Below, one piece after another: positions 1 through 7,089 of a stretch of DNA of 14,262 nt (its first letter is position 1; the number at the start of each line of letters is the position of its first letter). The notes below the pieces were generated by a model. That model had not been told where the DNA came from and ran no database searches. It saw only the letters and a program-made list of their open reading frames with translations. Both the position numbers and the translations under genes were made by a program. The DNA comes from Oscillibacter sp. CAG:241 (GTDB taxonomy: Bacteria; Bacillota; Clostridia; Oscillospirales; Oscillospiraceae): positions 1 to 14,262 of the forward strand of contig FR884100.1 in NCBI GenBank assembly GCA_000435975.1, written 5' to 3'.

Positions 1-272
1 ACACCCCTGATGGGTTTCTTTCGTAACGATCTTCCTTTTCGAAGGCGGAGGCAATCCCGCTTTTTTGACAGTCTGTCAAGAGGCCGCCCGCGGCAGGCGC
101 GGGTTTCTTATCAGGAAAAACTATCCGTTTCGGCAGAAAATACTGCTCGCCCTTATCGCTCTGCCGCTCGGTGACTCCAACCAAAAACTTAACGTGAAAA
201 CTCCATTACTTTATTGACTCTTTATGCTTTTCTGCGATATTTTAGCGCGATATATGAAAAATCCGAGAAATC
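1..272. other. Non-coding leader region, no gene seen
   Basis: I find no convincing gene here. The stretch holds several small hairpins that could end an upstream gene outside the window. TTGACA (65-70) can pair with TGTCAA (74-79). CCCGCG (87-92) can pair with CGCGGG (98-103) and is followed by TTTCTT (104-109). A T-run sits at 61-66. A possible distal promoter for the downstream transporter is TTGACT (214-219), an 18-base spacer and TATTTT (238-243), but its -10 is weak. An opposite-strand open frame overlaps the region without a credible ribosome binding site or a recognisable product. Confidence 0.5.
87..109 (+). terminator. Weak intrinsic terminator candidate
   Basis: A 6-bp all-GC stem, CCCGCG (87-92) with CGCGGG (98-103), closes a 5-base loop and is followed by TTTCTT. 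It would end a gene entering from the left edge, but no such gene is visible, so the assignment is tentative. Confidence 0.35.
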
Positions 273-347
273 TGTAACACTTCACAAAATGTTCGTTAAA
301 ACTTCGGCGCTTTGGCAATTGTAAACTTTCTGTGACTGTTATAGAAT
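273..347 (+). promoter_or_regulatory. Promoter and conserved upstream block of the first AtoE transporter gene
   Basis: The likely promoter is -35 TTGTAA (319-324), a 17-base spacer and -10 TAGAAT (342-347), which gives a leader of about 50 bases. The -35 lies inside AATTGTAAAC (317-326). The 54 bases at 273-326 align with 11247-11301 in front of the paralogous transporter on the other strand. Matching elements are TGTRAYAC, ACAAAATG, GTTAA, TTCGGCG and AATTGTAAAC, in the same order and at almost the same spacing, with one 1-base length difference. A shared regulator is inferred, and its identity cannot be read from the sequence. Confidence 0.7.
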
Positions 348-406
348 TAACACAGGCCGGCCGATTGTGACGGACCGGGCCGATAACAACAAAGGAGAGT
401 GAATCT

Positions 407-1786
407 GTGTTTAAGAAATTCACCAATGGCTGCGTTCGCGTGGTCAACCGGTGGCTGCCGGATCCGTTCCTGTTTGCAGTCATCCTGTCCATCATCGTGT
501 ATGTGTTCGCGATGATCGCCACCAAGATGGGCCCGCTGAAGGTGCTCAATGCCTGGGGTTCCACCAGCGGCTTCTGGGGCCTGCTGGCCTTCTCCATGCA
601 GATGGCTCTGGTGCTGGTGTTCGGCTCCGCCATGGCTTCCGCCAAGCCCTGCAAGAAGGCGCTGCGGTTCGTGGCCGGTATGTGCCACAACAACATGCAG
701 GCCATCGTGGTCACCACCTTCATTTCCACCATCTGCTGCTGGCTGAACTGGGGCTTCGGCCTGATCGCCGGCGCTCTGCTGGCCCGCGAGGTTGCCAAGC
801 GCGTTCCCACCGTGGATTATCCTCTGCTGATCGCCTCCGCCTATTCCGGCTTCGTCATCTGGCACGCCGGCCTGTCCGGCTCCATCCCCCTGCAGCTGGC
901 CGAGGGCTACAAGCTGTTTGCCGGCACTGAGCAGGAAATGGTCCTGACCGCCTCCACCGCCGACACCATCTTCCACCCCATGAACATCATCATGTGCTGT
1001 GTGATTCTGCTGGTCATGCCCTTCGTGAACTATGCCATGCATCCCGACAGAGATCACGCCATCACCATCGACCCCACCCTGCTGCAGGATGAGGAGGACA
1101 AGACCTATGAGGTCAAGACGCCCGCCGACAAGATGGAGCACTCCCGCATCCTGTGGATCATCCTGGTAGTGGCCGGCTTCGCCTATATCATTTATTACTT
1201 CGCCACCCTGGAGGAGGGCAAGAACATCGCCTCCGCTCTGAACCTGAACATCGTCAACTTCATCTTCCTGTTCCTGGGCATCCTGCTGCACGGCGACCTG
1301 CGCCGCTATGTGGACGCCATCGGCGAGGCCGCTGCCGGCGCCTCGGGCATCCTGCTGCAGTTCCCCTTCTATGCCGGCATCATGGGCATGATGACCGTCC
1401 GCAACGACGCGGGCGTCTGCCTGGCCGGTGTGATCTCCGACTTCTTTGTCAGCATTTCCACCAGCGTCACCTTCCCCATGTGGACCTTCCTGTCCGCCGG
1501 TATCGTGAACTTCTTCGTTCCCTCCGGCGGCGGTCAGTGGGCGGTTCAGGGCCCCATCGTTATGCCCGCCGCTCCCCAGCTGGGCGTGGAGCCCGGCCGT
1601 GCCGCCATGGCCATTGCCTGGGGCGACCAGTGGACCAACATGATCCAGCCCTTCTGGGCGCTGCCTGCGCTGGGCGTGGCCAAGCTGTCCGCCCGGGACA
1701 TCATGGGCTATCTGGTGATCGTCCTGCTGTTCACCGGCCTGGTGGCCATCCTGGGCTTCCTGGCCTGGGGCCTGTTCTTTACCTGA
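407..1786 (+). CDS. atoE: Short-chain fatty acid transporter, AtoE family (copy 1)
   Basis: This 459-residue integral membrane protein is recognised as the AtoE short-chain fatty acid transporter family, whose members are linked to uptake or exchange of butyrate, acetoacetate and similar acids across the cytoplasmic membrane. It is almost entirely hydrophobic, with an amphipathic N-terminus, many membrane segments and one charged cytoplasmic stretch near residues 220-245. The conserved block SGGGQWAVQGP lies at residues 373-383, followed by an AWGDQWTNMIQPFWALPALG segment. The GTG start is fixed by AAAGGAG (391-397) with good spacing, and the same GTG and binding site precede the paralogue at 9790-11133. 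The gene stands alone with its own promoter and a strong terminator. By eye roughly seven in ten residues match the paralogue. The exact acid carried is unknown. Confidence 0.88.
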   Translation: MFKKFTNGCVRVVNRWLPDPFLFAVILSIIVYVFAMIATKMGPLKVLNAWGSTSGFWGLLAFSMQMALVLVFGSAMASAKPCKKALRFVAGMCHNNMQAIVVTTFISTICCWLNWGFGLIAGALLAREVAKRVPTVDYPLLIASAYSGFVIWHAGLSGSIPLQLAEGYKLFAGTEQEMVLTASTADTIFHPMNIIMCCVILLVMPFVNYAMHPDRDHAITIDPTLLQDEEDKTYEVKTPADKMEHSRILWIILVVAGFAYIIYYFATLEEGKNIASALNLNIVNFIFLFLGILLHGDLRRYVDAIGEAAAGASGILLQFPFYAGIMGMMTVRNDAGVCLAGVISDFFVSISTSVTFPMWTFLSAGIVNFFVPSGGGQWAVQGPIVMPAAPQLGVEPGRAAMAIAWGDQWTNMIQPFWALPALGVAKLSARDIMGYLVIVLLFTGLVAILGFLAWGLFFT

Positions 1787-1804
1787 TCCCCTGCCCTGTA
1801 AATC

Positions 1805-1838
1805 AAAAGAGGCGCTGCCGCGGCAGCGCCTCTTTTTT
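1805..1838. terminator. Bidirectional intrinsic terminator
   Basis: A perfect inverted repeat, AAAAGAGGCGCTGCCG (1805-1820) against its complement (1821-1836), has T-runs on both strands. It can end the AtoE gene on the plus strand and the small minus-strand gene at 1849-2049, which converge on it. Confidence 0.9.
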
Positions 1839-1848
1839 GCTATGGCTC

Positions 1849-2049
1849 TTATTGCTCCCGATACACGGCGGCGTCGAAGTCCCGCACCAGCTCCTGGCGC
1901 TTGGTGTCCATGACCTTCACCAGGTTGAACTCCTCAAAGGCCAGCCGCATGGCGAATTCCTTGGCCTCCTGAATGTCGTTGGTCTCGAAAAAGGGGAAGA
2001 AGCTCATCCCCGGAACGTTTTCCTTTTTCAGCAAAACCTGAAAGCGCAT
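1849..2049 (-). CDS. Small hypothetical protein, 66 residues
   Basis: I do not recognise this family. The predicted protein runs MRFQVLLKKENVPGMSFFPF and onward, with a charged amphipathic middle (DIQEAKEFAMRLAFEEFN) and no membrane segment, cysteine motif or signal peptide, so it is probably a small cytosolic protein. An in-frame ATG at 2058 overlaps the last base of AGGAGGA (2064-2058) and is too close to be used, so I place the start at the second ATG (2049), 8 bases after it. A promoter with 17-base spacing, a good binding site and a terminator just past the stop make this a real free-standing gene. It converges with the AtoE gene. Confidence 0.72.
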   Translation of the reverse strand: MRFQVLLKKENVPGMSFFPFFETNDIQEAKEFAMRLAFEEFNLVKVMDTKRQELVRDFDAAVYREQ

Positions 2050-2084
2050 GGTCTGCATCCTCCTGCATGTGTGGTGTATTCTTT

Positions 2085-2113
2085 AGTATACCCCCGGCGG
2101 CGGAAAAAAGCAA
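2085..2113 (-). promoter_or_regulatory. Promoter of the small minus-strand gene
   Basis: Read on the minus strand, -35 TTGCTT (2113-2108), a 17-base spacer and -10 TATACT (2090-2085) lie about 35 bases upstream of the chosen ATG. Both hexamers are close to the sigma-A consensus. Confidence 0.68.
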
Positions 2114-2184
2114 CGGCGCGATTCGCCCAAAAACCTCCCGAAAAAACCGGCAGATTTGCCGGAGGGAAAAATGCAAAAAAGCTC

Positions 2185-2213
2185 TTTCCTCCCGGGCCTG
2201 TGTCGTGTATAAT
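2185..2213 (+). promoter_or_regulatory. Promoter of the DUF1846 gene
   Basis: A perfect -10 TATAAT lies at 2208-2213, with a poor -35 (TTTCCT, 2185-2190) 17 bases upstream. It sits about 40 bases before the ATG and probably also drives tex. Confidence 0.6.
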
Positions 2214-2252
2214 AATCAGGTTGAAGCAATCACCAGAAAGTAGGGAGCACAT

Positions 2253-3734
2253 ATGAAGATCGGGTTCGACAACAACAAATACCTGACCCTCCAGGCCCAG
2301 CACATCCGGGCCCGGCGGGAGCAATTCGGCGACAAGCTGTATATCGAGTTCGGCGGCAAGCTGTTCGACGATTACCACGCCTCCCGGGTGCTGCCGGGAT
2401 TCCAGCCGGACAGCAAGATCCGCATGCTGGCCTCCATCCGGGACGATGTGGAGATCGTGGTGGTCATCTGCGCCGGAGACATCGAGAAGAAGAAGGTCCG
2501 GGGCGACCTGGGCATCGGCTACGATGAGGACGTGCTGCGGCTCATGGATGTTTTCCGGGGCCTGGGCTTTTATGTCGGCTCCGTGGTCATCACCCAGTAC
2601 GCCGGTCAGCCGGCGGCGGACGCCTTCATCAAGCGGCTGACGGCCCTGGGCGTCCGGAGCTATCGCCACTATCCCATTGCCGGGTATCCCTCGGACGTGG
2701 CCCACATCGTGTCCGACGACGGCCTGGGCAAAAACGACTATATCGAGACCTCGCGTCCCATCGTGGTGGTAACGGCCCCCGGCCCCGGCAGCGGCAAGAT
2801 GGCCACCTGTCTGAGCCAGCTGTACCACGAGAACAAGCGCGGCGTCCGGGCGGGCTACGCCAAGTATGAGACGTTCCCCATCTGGAACCTGCCGCTGAAG
2901 CACCCGGTGAACCTGGCCTATGAGGCGGCCACGGCGGACCTGAACGACGTGAACATGATCGACCCCTTCCACCTGGAGGCCTACGGCAAGACCACCGTGA
3001 ACTACAACCGGGACGTGGAGATCTTCCCGGTGCTCAACGCCATGTTCCAGCGGATCCAGGGCGCGTCTCCCTACAAATCCCCCACGGACATGGGCGTGAA
3101 CATGGCGGGCTTTGCCATCGTGGACGACCAGGTGTGCCAGGAGGCCTCCCGGATGGAGATCCTCCGCCGGTACTATGCCGGCATGGCCGACCGCACCCGG
3201 GGCCGCTGTGACGATGAGGTGGTGCGGAAGCTGGAGATCGTTATGCAGCAGGCCGGCGTTACGCCGGAGATCTGCCCTGCCGTGGCGGCCTGCCTGCAAA
3301 AGGCAGAGGAGACCGGCGCTCCCGCCGGGGCCATGGTGCTGCCGGACGGCTCCGTGGTCACGGGCAAGACCTCCTCCCTGCTGGGGGCCAGCGCGGCCCT
3401 GCTGCTGAATGCTCTGAAGGCCATGGCCGGCATCGACCACAAGCTCAAGCTGATCCCCGCCTCGGTCATCGAGCCCATCAGCCGCCTGAAAACCGGCAAC
3501 CTGGGCCACCGGAATCCCCGGCTCCACTCCGACGAGGTACTCATCGCCCTGGCCATCTCGGGCCTGACCAACCCTCTGGCCGCCATGGTCCAGGAGCAGC
3601 TCAGCAGCCTCCGGGGCTGCGACGCCCACTTCTCCGTCATCATCTCCGAGGAGGACGAGAAGCTCTACAAGCGTCTGGGCATCAACGTGACCTGCCAGCC
3701 CCGCTATGAGGTGAAGAAGCTGTACCACAAGTAA
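2253..3734 (+). CDS. DUF1846 domain-containing protein (UPF0371)
   Basis: This 493-residue protein matches the DUF1846 / UPF0371 family, which is widespread in Firmicutes and has no established biochemical role to my knowledge. Recognisable stretches are the N-terminal MKIGFDNNKYLTLQAQHI, the CAGDIEKKKVRGDLGIGYDED block, and a glycine-rich loop GPGSGK at residues 177-182 that follows a hydrophobic strand (PIVVVTA), as a nucleotide-binding P-loop would. The P-loop reading is inference from pattern. No signal peptide or membrane segment is seen, so it is probably cytosolic. The ATG follows TAGGGAG (2241-2247) at a suitable distance. Tex follows after a 57-base gap holding a hairpin but no clear plus-strand T-run, so the two genes may be cotranscribed. 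Confidence 0.87.
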   Translation: MKIGFDNNKYLTLQAQHIRARREQFGDKLYIEFGGKLFDDYHASRVLPGFQPDSKIRMLASIRDDVEIVVVICAGDIEKKKVRGDLGIGYDEDVLRLMDVFRGLGFYVGSVVITQYAGQPAADAFIKRLTALGVRSYRHYPIAGYPSDVAHIVSDDGLGKNDYIETSRPIVVVTAPGPGSGKMATCLSQLYHENKRGVRAGYAKYETFPIWNLPLKHPVNLAYEAATADLNDVNMIDPFHLEAYGKTTVNYNRDVEIFPVLNAMFQRIQGASPYKSPTDMGVNMAGFAIVDDQVCQEASRMEILRRYYAGMADRTRGRCDDEVVRKLEIVMQQAGVTPEICPAVAACLQKAEETGAPAGAMVLPDGSVVTGKTSSLLGASAALLLNALKAMAGIDHKLKLIPASVIEPISRLKTGNLGHRNPRLHSDEVLIALAISGLTNPLAAMVQEQLSSLRGCDAHFSVIISEEDEKLYKRLGINVTCQPRYEVKKLYHK

Positions 3735-3738
3735 AAAT

Positions 3739-3769
3739 CTGCCGGGACGGATATCCTCCGTCCCGGCAG
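3739..3769. terminator. Intergenic hairpin between the DUF1846 gene and tex
   Basis: A perfect 13-bp stem, CTGCCGGGACGGA (3739-3751) with 3757-3769, closes a 5-base loop. On the plus strand only TT follows, so termination should be weak or partial. On the minus strand the stem is followed by A and then TTTTT, the better terminator orientation, although no minus-strand gene ends here. It may set the ratio of the two genes or stabilise an mRNA end. Confidence 0.55.
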
Positions 3770-3791
3770 TTGCCTGCGAAAGGAGAAGCAA

Positions 3792-5951
3792 ATGCAAAGC
3801 ATCGCGGAAATTCTGGCCCGGGAGCTGGAAAAGCCCCTGGCCCATGTGCAGAATGTCATTGACCTGCTGGATGAGGGCAACACCATCCCCTTCATCGCCC
3901 GCTACCGCAAGGAGCTCCACGGCAGCATGGACGACACGGCCCTGCGGACCCTGGAGGACCGGCTGAACTATCTGCGGAACCTGGCCCAGCGCCGGGAGGA
4001 GGTCAAAAACGCCATCGACGGCCAGGGGAAGCTCACCCAGGAGCTGTCCGCCGCCATTGACAACGCCGCCACCCTGGCGGAGGTGGAGGACCTGTACCGC
4101 CCCTATAAGCAGAAGCGCCGGACCCGGGCCACCGTGGCCCGGGAAAAGGGTCTGGAGCCGTTGGCCCAGCTGCTGCTGGCTCAGGGCCGGGACTGCCCGG
4201 ATCCGGAGACCGCCGCCGCCGGATTCCTGGACCCGGAAAAGGGTGTGGAGACTCTGGCTGATGCCCTCCAGGGGGCCAACGACATCGTGGCGGAGCTGCT
4301 GTCGGACGATGCCGCCATCCGCAAGACCCTGCGGGAGCTGCTGCGCCGCCAGGGCCGGCTGCGGAGTGTGGCCGCTACGGAGGAGGACACCGTCTACCGC
4401 CTGTATTATGACTTTGACCAGCCCATCGCCAAGCTGGCCGGGCACCAGATCCTGGCCATCAACCGGGGCGAAAAGGAGTGCGTCCTCACCGTCACCGTGC
4501 TGCTGGACCGGGAGCTGGGTCTGATGACTCTGCGCCGGGCGGTGGTGCGTCCCGGGTCCCGGGCTATGGAGTTTATCAAGGCCGCCTGCGAGGATGCCTA
4601 TGACCGGCTGATCTACCCCTCCCTGGAGCGGGAAGCCCGGTCCGATCTCACCGCCGCCGCCTGCGAGGGGGCCATTGCCAACTTTGGCCTGAACCTGAAG
4701 CCCCTGCTGATGCAGCCTCCGGTAAAGGGCCATGTGACCATGGGCCTGGACCCCGGCTATGCCCACGGCTGCAAGGTGGCGGTCATCGACGGCACCGGCC
4801 GGGTGCTGGACACCGCCGTGGTGTATCCCACCTTCGGTCCCCGCCAGAGGCAGGAGGCCATCGCCCGCCTGTCCCAGCTGGTACGCCGCCATGGCGTCAC
4901 CCATATTGCCATCGGCAACGGCACCGCCAGCCGGGAGACGGAGCAGATGGCGGTGGAGCTGATCCGGCAGCTGGGCGGCGGCGTCAGCTATATGATGGTC
5001 AACGAGGCCGGGGCCTCCGTATACTCCGCCAGCAAGCTGGCGGCGGAGGAGTTTCCGGAGTATGACGTGAACCTCCGCAGCGCCGTGTCCATCGCCCGGC
5101 GGATGCAGGACCCCCTGGCGGAGCTGGTGAAGATCGACCCCAAGGCCATCGGCGTGGGCCAGTATCAGCATGATATGCCCCAGAAGCGGCTGGACGAGAC
5201 CCTGTCCGGCGTGGTGGAGGACTGCGTCAACGCCGTGGGCGTGGACGTGAACACCGCCTCCGCCAGCCTGCTGGGCCGAGTGTCCGGCCTCAATGCCACC
5301 ACTGCCAGGAATATTGTGAAATACCGGGAGGAAAACGGCGCCTTCACCGGCCGCCGCCAGCTGCTGAAGGTCCCCAAGCTGGGGCCCAAGGCGTTCCAGC
5401 AGTCGGCGGGCTTTTTGCGGGTGCCGGAGAGCAAGTCCGTGCTGGACAACACCGGCGTCCATCCGGAGAGCTATGCCGCGGCCCAGGGGCTCCTGGACCT
5501 GTGCGGCTATACCCTGGCGGACGTGTCCGCCGGGAGCCTGGCGGCCCTGCCGGACAAGATCAAGGCCCTGGGGGAGGAAAGCGTTGCCCGTCAGCTGGAC
5601 ATCGGCGTGCCCACCCTGCGGGACGTGGCGGCCGAGCTGGTGAAGCCGGGCCGGGACGTCCGGGATGAGCTGCCTGCCCCCATTCTGCGAACGGATGTGC
5701 TGGATATTAAGGACCTGGCCCCCGGCATGGTGCTGACGGGCACCGTCCGCAACGTGGTGGATTTCGGCGTGTTCGTGGACATCGGCGTCCACCAGGACGG
5801 CCTGGTGCATATCTCCCAGGTGTGCAACAGGTTCATCCGCCACCCCTCGGAGATCGTATCCGTGGGCGACGTGGTGCGGGTGGTGGTGCTGGAGGCCGAC
5901 GAGAAAAAGCACCGCATCAGCCTGTCCATGAAGCAAGTGCCCAAGGAGTGA
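3792..5951 (+). CDS. tex: Tex-family RNA-binding transcriptional accessory protein
   Basis: This 719-residue protein is a full-length Tex (YhgF) homologue, a cytosolic nucleic-acid-binding protein related to eukaryotic Spt6 and implicated in transcription and RNA metabolism. Domains in order are: the helical Tex N-terminal region with the typical opening IAEILARELEKP and NTIPFIARYRKE; a YqgF/RNase H-like domain from about residue 313 (GLDPGYAHGCKVAVIDGTG); a helix-hairpin-helix region from about 483 with the GVDVNTAS and FTGRRQLLKVPKLGPKAFQQ signatures; and a C-terminal S1 domain from about 642 (GMVLTGTVRNVVDFGVFVDI, then HQDGLVHISQ) to 715. The ATG lies 6 bases after GAAAGGAG (3778-3785). 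Length and domain order match the family, and I see no truncation. It probably shares a transcript with the DUF1846 gene and ends at a strong hairpin. Confidence 0.95.
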   Translation: MQSIAEILARELEKPLAHVQNVIDLLDEGNTIPFIARYRKELHGSMDDTALRTLEDRLNYLRNLAQRREEVKNAIDGQGKLTQELSAAIDNAATLAEVEDLYRPYKQKRRTRATVAREKGLEPLAQLLLAQGRDCPDPETAAAGFLDPEKGVETLADALQGANDIVAELLSDDAAIRKTLRELLRRQGRLRSVAATEEDTVYRLYYDFDQPIAKLAGHQILAINRGEKECVLTVTVLLDRELGLMTLRRAVVRPGSRAMEFIKAACEDAYDRLIYPSLEREARSDLTAAACEGAIANFGLNLKPLLMQPPVKGHVTMGLDPGYAHGCKVAVIDGTGRVLDTAVVYPTFGPRQRQEAIARLSQLVRRHGVTHIAIGNGTASRETEQMAVELIRQLGGGVSYMMVNEAGASVYSASKLAAEEFPEYDVNLRSAVSIARRMQDPLAELVKIDPKAIGVGQYQHDMPQKRLDETLSGVVEDCVNAVGVDVNTASASLLGRVSGLNATTARNIVKYREENGAFTGRRQLLKVPKLGPKAFQQSAGFLRVPESKSVLDNTGVHPESYAAAQGLLDLCGYTLADVSAGSLAALPDKIKALGEESVARQLDIGVPTLRDVAAELVKPGRDVRDELPAPILRTDVLDIKDLAPGMVLTGTVRNVVDFGVFVDIGVHQDGLVHISQVCNRFIRHPSEIVSVGDVVRVVVLEADEKKHRISLSMKQVPKE

Positions 5952-5972
5952 GCAGGCGCATTCCGCAACGGG

Positions 5973-6010
5973 CAGGGGAGGGGCCGTGCCCCTCCCCTGG
6001 TTTGCTTCTC
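5973..6010 (+). terminator. Intrinsic terminator after tex
   Basis: A perfect 12-bp GC-rich stem, CAGGGGAGGGGC (5973-5984) with 5988-5999, closes a 3-base loop. It is followed by a T-rich but interrupted tail (GTTTGCTTCTC). Confidence 0.75.
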
Positions 6011-6070
6011 CCTCCACCCCGGCAGCTTAAGGATTATTTTACGGTCTGTTCAAAAACAGCGGGAAAAACG

Positions 6071-6079
6071 TGGTATAAT
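6071..6079 (+). promoter_or_regulatory. Extended -10 promoter of the TVP38-family gene
   Basis: TGGTATAAT gives a consensus extended -10 (TATAAT at 6074-6079), 27 bases before the ATG. The best -35 candidate, TTCAAA (6049-6054), is weak and 19 bases away, which is tolerable for an extended -10 promoter. Confidence 0.65.
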
Positions 6080-6106
6080 GATACCATCAACAAGTCGAGG
6101 GTTATT

Positions 6107-6814
6107 ATGGACAAGCACGTTTTCACAGCCAAACAGAAAAAGCTCATTGGCTGGGCCGCCATTGCCATTTTCCTGCTGCTGTCGGCGGTGGTGGGATGGT
6201 TCGTGGGCCGCCCGCTGGTGCGGTTTGCATCCCAGCCGGAGCAGTTCCGCCAGTGGGTGGACGGTCACGGCCTGATGGGCTGCGCCGCCTATGTGGGCAT
6301 GGTGTTTTTACAGGTGGTGGTGGCTGTGATCCCCGGAGAGCCTCTGGAGATCAGCGGCGGCTACGCTTTTGGCGCGGTGCGGGGGAGCCTGCTGTGCCTG
6401 CTGGGAGCGTTCCTGGGCAGCGTGGCGGTGTTTGCCCTGGTGCGCCGGTTTGGCCGGGAGCTGGTGGATATCTTCTTTCCCCGGGAGAAGCTGGAAAAGC
6501 TGAAATTTTTGCAGAGCTCCCCCAAGCGGGACGCTCTGTTCTGGCTGGTATTCATGGTGCCGGGCACGCCCAAGGACCTGCTGTGCTACTTCGCAGGGCT
6601 GACGGACCTGTCCTGGGGCAAGTGGCTGCTGCTGTGTACCATGGGCCGCCTGCCGTCGGTGCTGACCTCCACCATAGGAGGCGACGCCTTGGGCGTGAAG
6701 GATTACCAGTTCGCGGTGCTGGTTTTTGCCGCCACCCTGGCGGTGTCCGCCGTGGGGCTGCTGATCTACCGGGCCCTGTGCCGCCGCCACCAGCGCAGGC
6801 AGGAGCATGTCTGA
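6107..6814 (+). CDS. TVP38/TMEM64 family membrane protein (VTT domain)
   Basis: This 235-residue multi-pass membrane protein belongs to the TVP38/TMEM64 branch of the DedA/VTT superfamily. Relatives act in membrane homeostasis and lipid translocation, but the substrate of bacterial TVP38 proteins is mostly undefined. A basic N-terminus leads into a membrane segment at about residues 13-33. The VTT core contains IPGEPLEISGGYAFG (75-89), with the acidic residue expected in a re-entrant loop, and the second motif VPGTPKDLLCYFAG (151-164). Further hydrophobic segments lie at about 58-76, 92-112 and 202-221, and the tail is very basic (RRHQRRQEHV). I chose the ATG at 6107 because the promoter lies just upstream. 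The longer frame starting inside tex has no support. The ribosome binding site (CGAGGG, 6095-6100) is modest. Confidence 0.85.
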   Translation: MDKHVFTAKQKKLIGWAAIAIFLLLSAVVGWFVGRPLVRFASQPEQFRQWVDGHGLMGCAAYVGMVFLQVVVAVIPGEPLEISGGYAFGAVRGSLLCLLGAFLGSVAVFALVRRFGRELVDIFFPREKLEKLKFLQSSPKRDALFWLVFMVPGTPKDLLCYFAGLTDLSWGKWLLLCTMGRLPSVLTSTIGGDALGVKDYQFAVLVFAATLAVSAVGLLIYRALCRRHQRRQEHV

Positions 6815-6821
6815 ATAAAGC

Positions 6822-7089
6822 ACCCCCGGTGCAGCTTGTCAAAAAAGGGCGGCGCCCTTTTTTGACAAAAGGGATTTCGCTCCGACCCGCGCGTCCGTGT
6901 GCGCAAGCGCCCACGAACACACTCTGGCCCGACATCAGCCGTCGGGTCTGCCGAGGCCAGTTCCGCTGGGCCGAGGCCAGCGCAAAGTATTTTAGCCGCC
7001 GCGAAAAATGGATTGAACACTATTCGCAGCCTGCGGGCTGCGAACTCTGCGAGGCTTTTTTGGCAGGTAGAATATACCCCCGGTGCAGC
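6822..7089. repeat. Structured non-coding element flanked by a 14-bp direct repeat
   Basis: No gene is visible in 6815-7104. ACCCCCGGTGCAGC occurs at 6822-6835 and again at 7076-7089, enclosing 240 bases. Inside are a 15-bp hairpin (6836-6868), GTGTGCGC/GCGCCCAC pairing with one mismatch (6897-6914), CCCGAC/GTCGGG (6928-6946), the direct repeat GCCGAGGCCAG (6950-6960 and 6970-6980), and TTCGCAGCC/GGCTGCGAA (7023-7044) followed by a T-run. Near the two ends lie TGTCAAAAAAG (6837-6847) and, inverted, CTTTTTTGGCA (7055-7065), with one mismatch. This looks like a small mobile or dispersed repeat unit without coding capacity. Its family and boundaries are not known to me. Confidence 0.5.
6836..6868. 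terminator. Bidirectional terminator-like hairpin
   Basis: TTGTCAAAAAAGGGC (6836-6850) pairs perfectly with 6854-6868 around a 3-base loop. The A-run and T-run flank a 4-bp GC core, so it could stop RNA polymerase in either direction. It would end the TVP38-family transcript. Confidence 0.65.

Noticed and set aside
273..286. A Crp/Fnr-type site (TGTGA-N6-TCACA) upstream of the AtoE genes
   Set aside because: The half-sites are imperfect and too close together (TGTAACACTTCACA), and the second copy does not restore the palindrome. Only a conserved block, not this family's site, can be claimed.
2028..6017. A 1329-residue open frame on the minus strand across the DUF1846 gene and tex
   Set aside because: It is repetitive in G, H, Q and L, has no recognisable domain, and exactly shadows two well-identified plus-strand genes. 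High-GC codon use keeps the antisense frame open.
5822..6106. A longer N-terminus for the TVP38-family protein starting inside tex
   Set aside because: The extension runs through the tex terminator and the TGGTATAAT promoter, and its residues look non-membrane and proline-rich. The ATG at 6107 fits the family start.
7023..7061. Possible CRISPR or riboswitch signal in the hairpin-rich stretch
   Set aside because: The repeats are too few and too short for an array, and I could not match a known riboswitch core. A stem followed by a T-run is better read as a terminator-like end.
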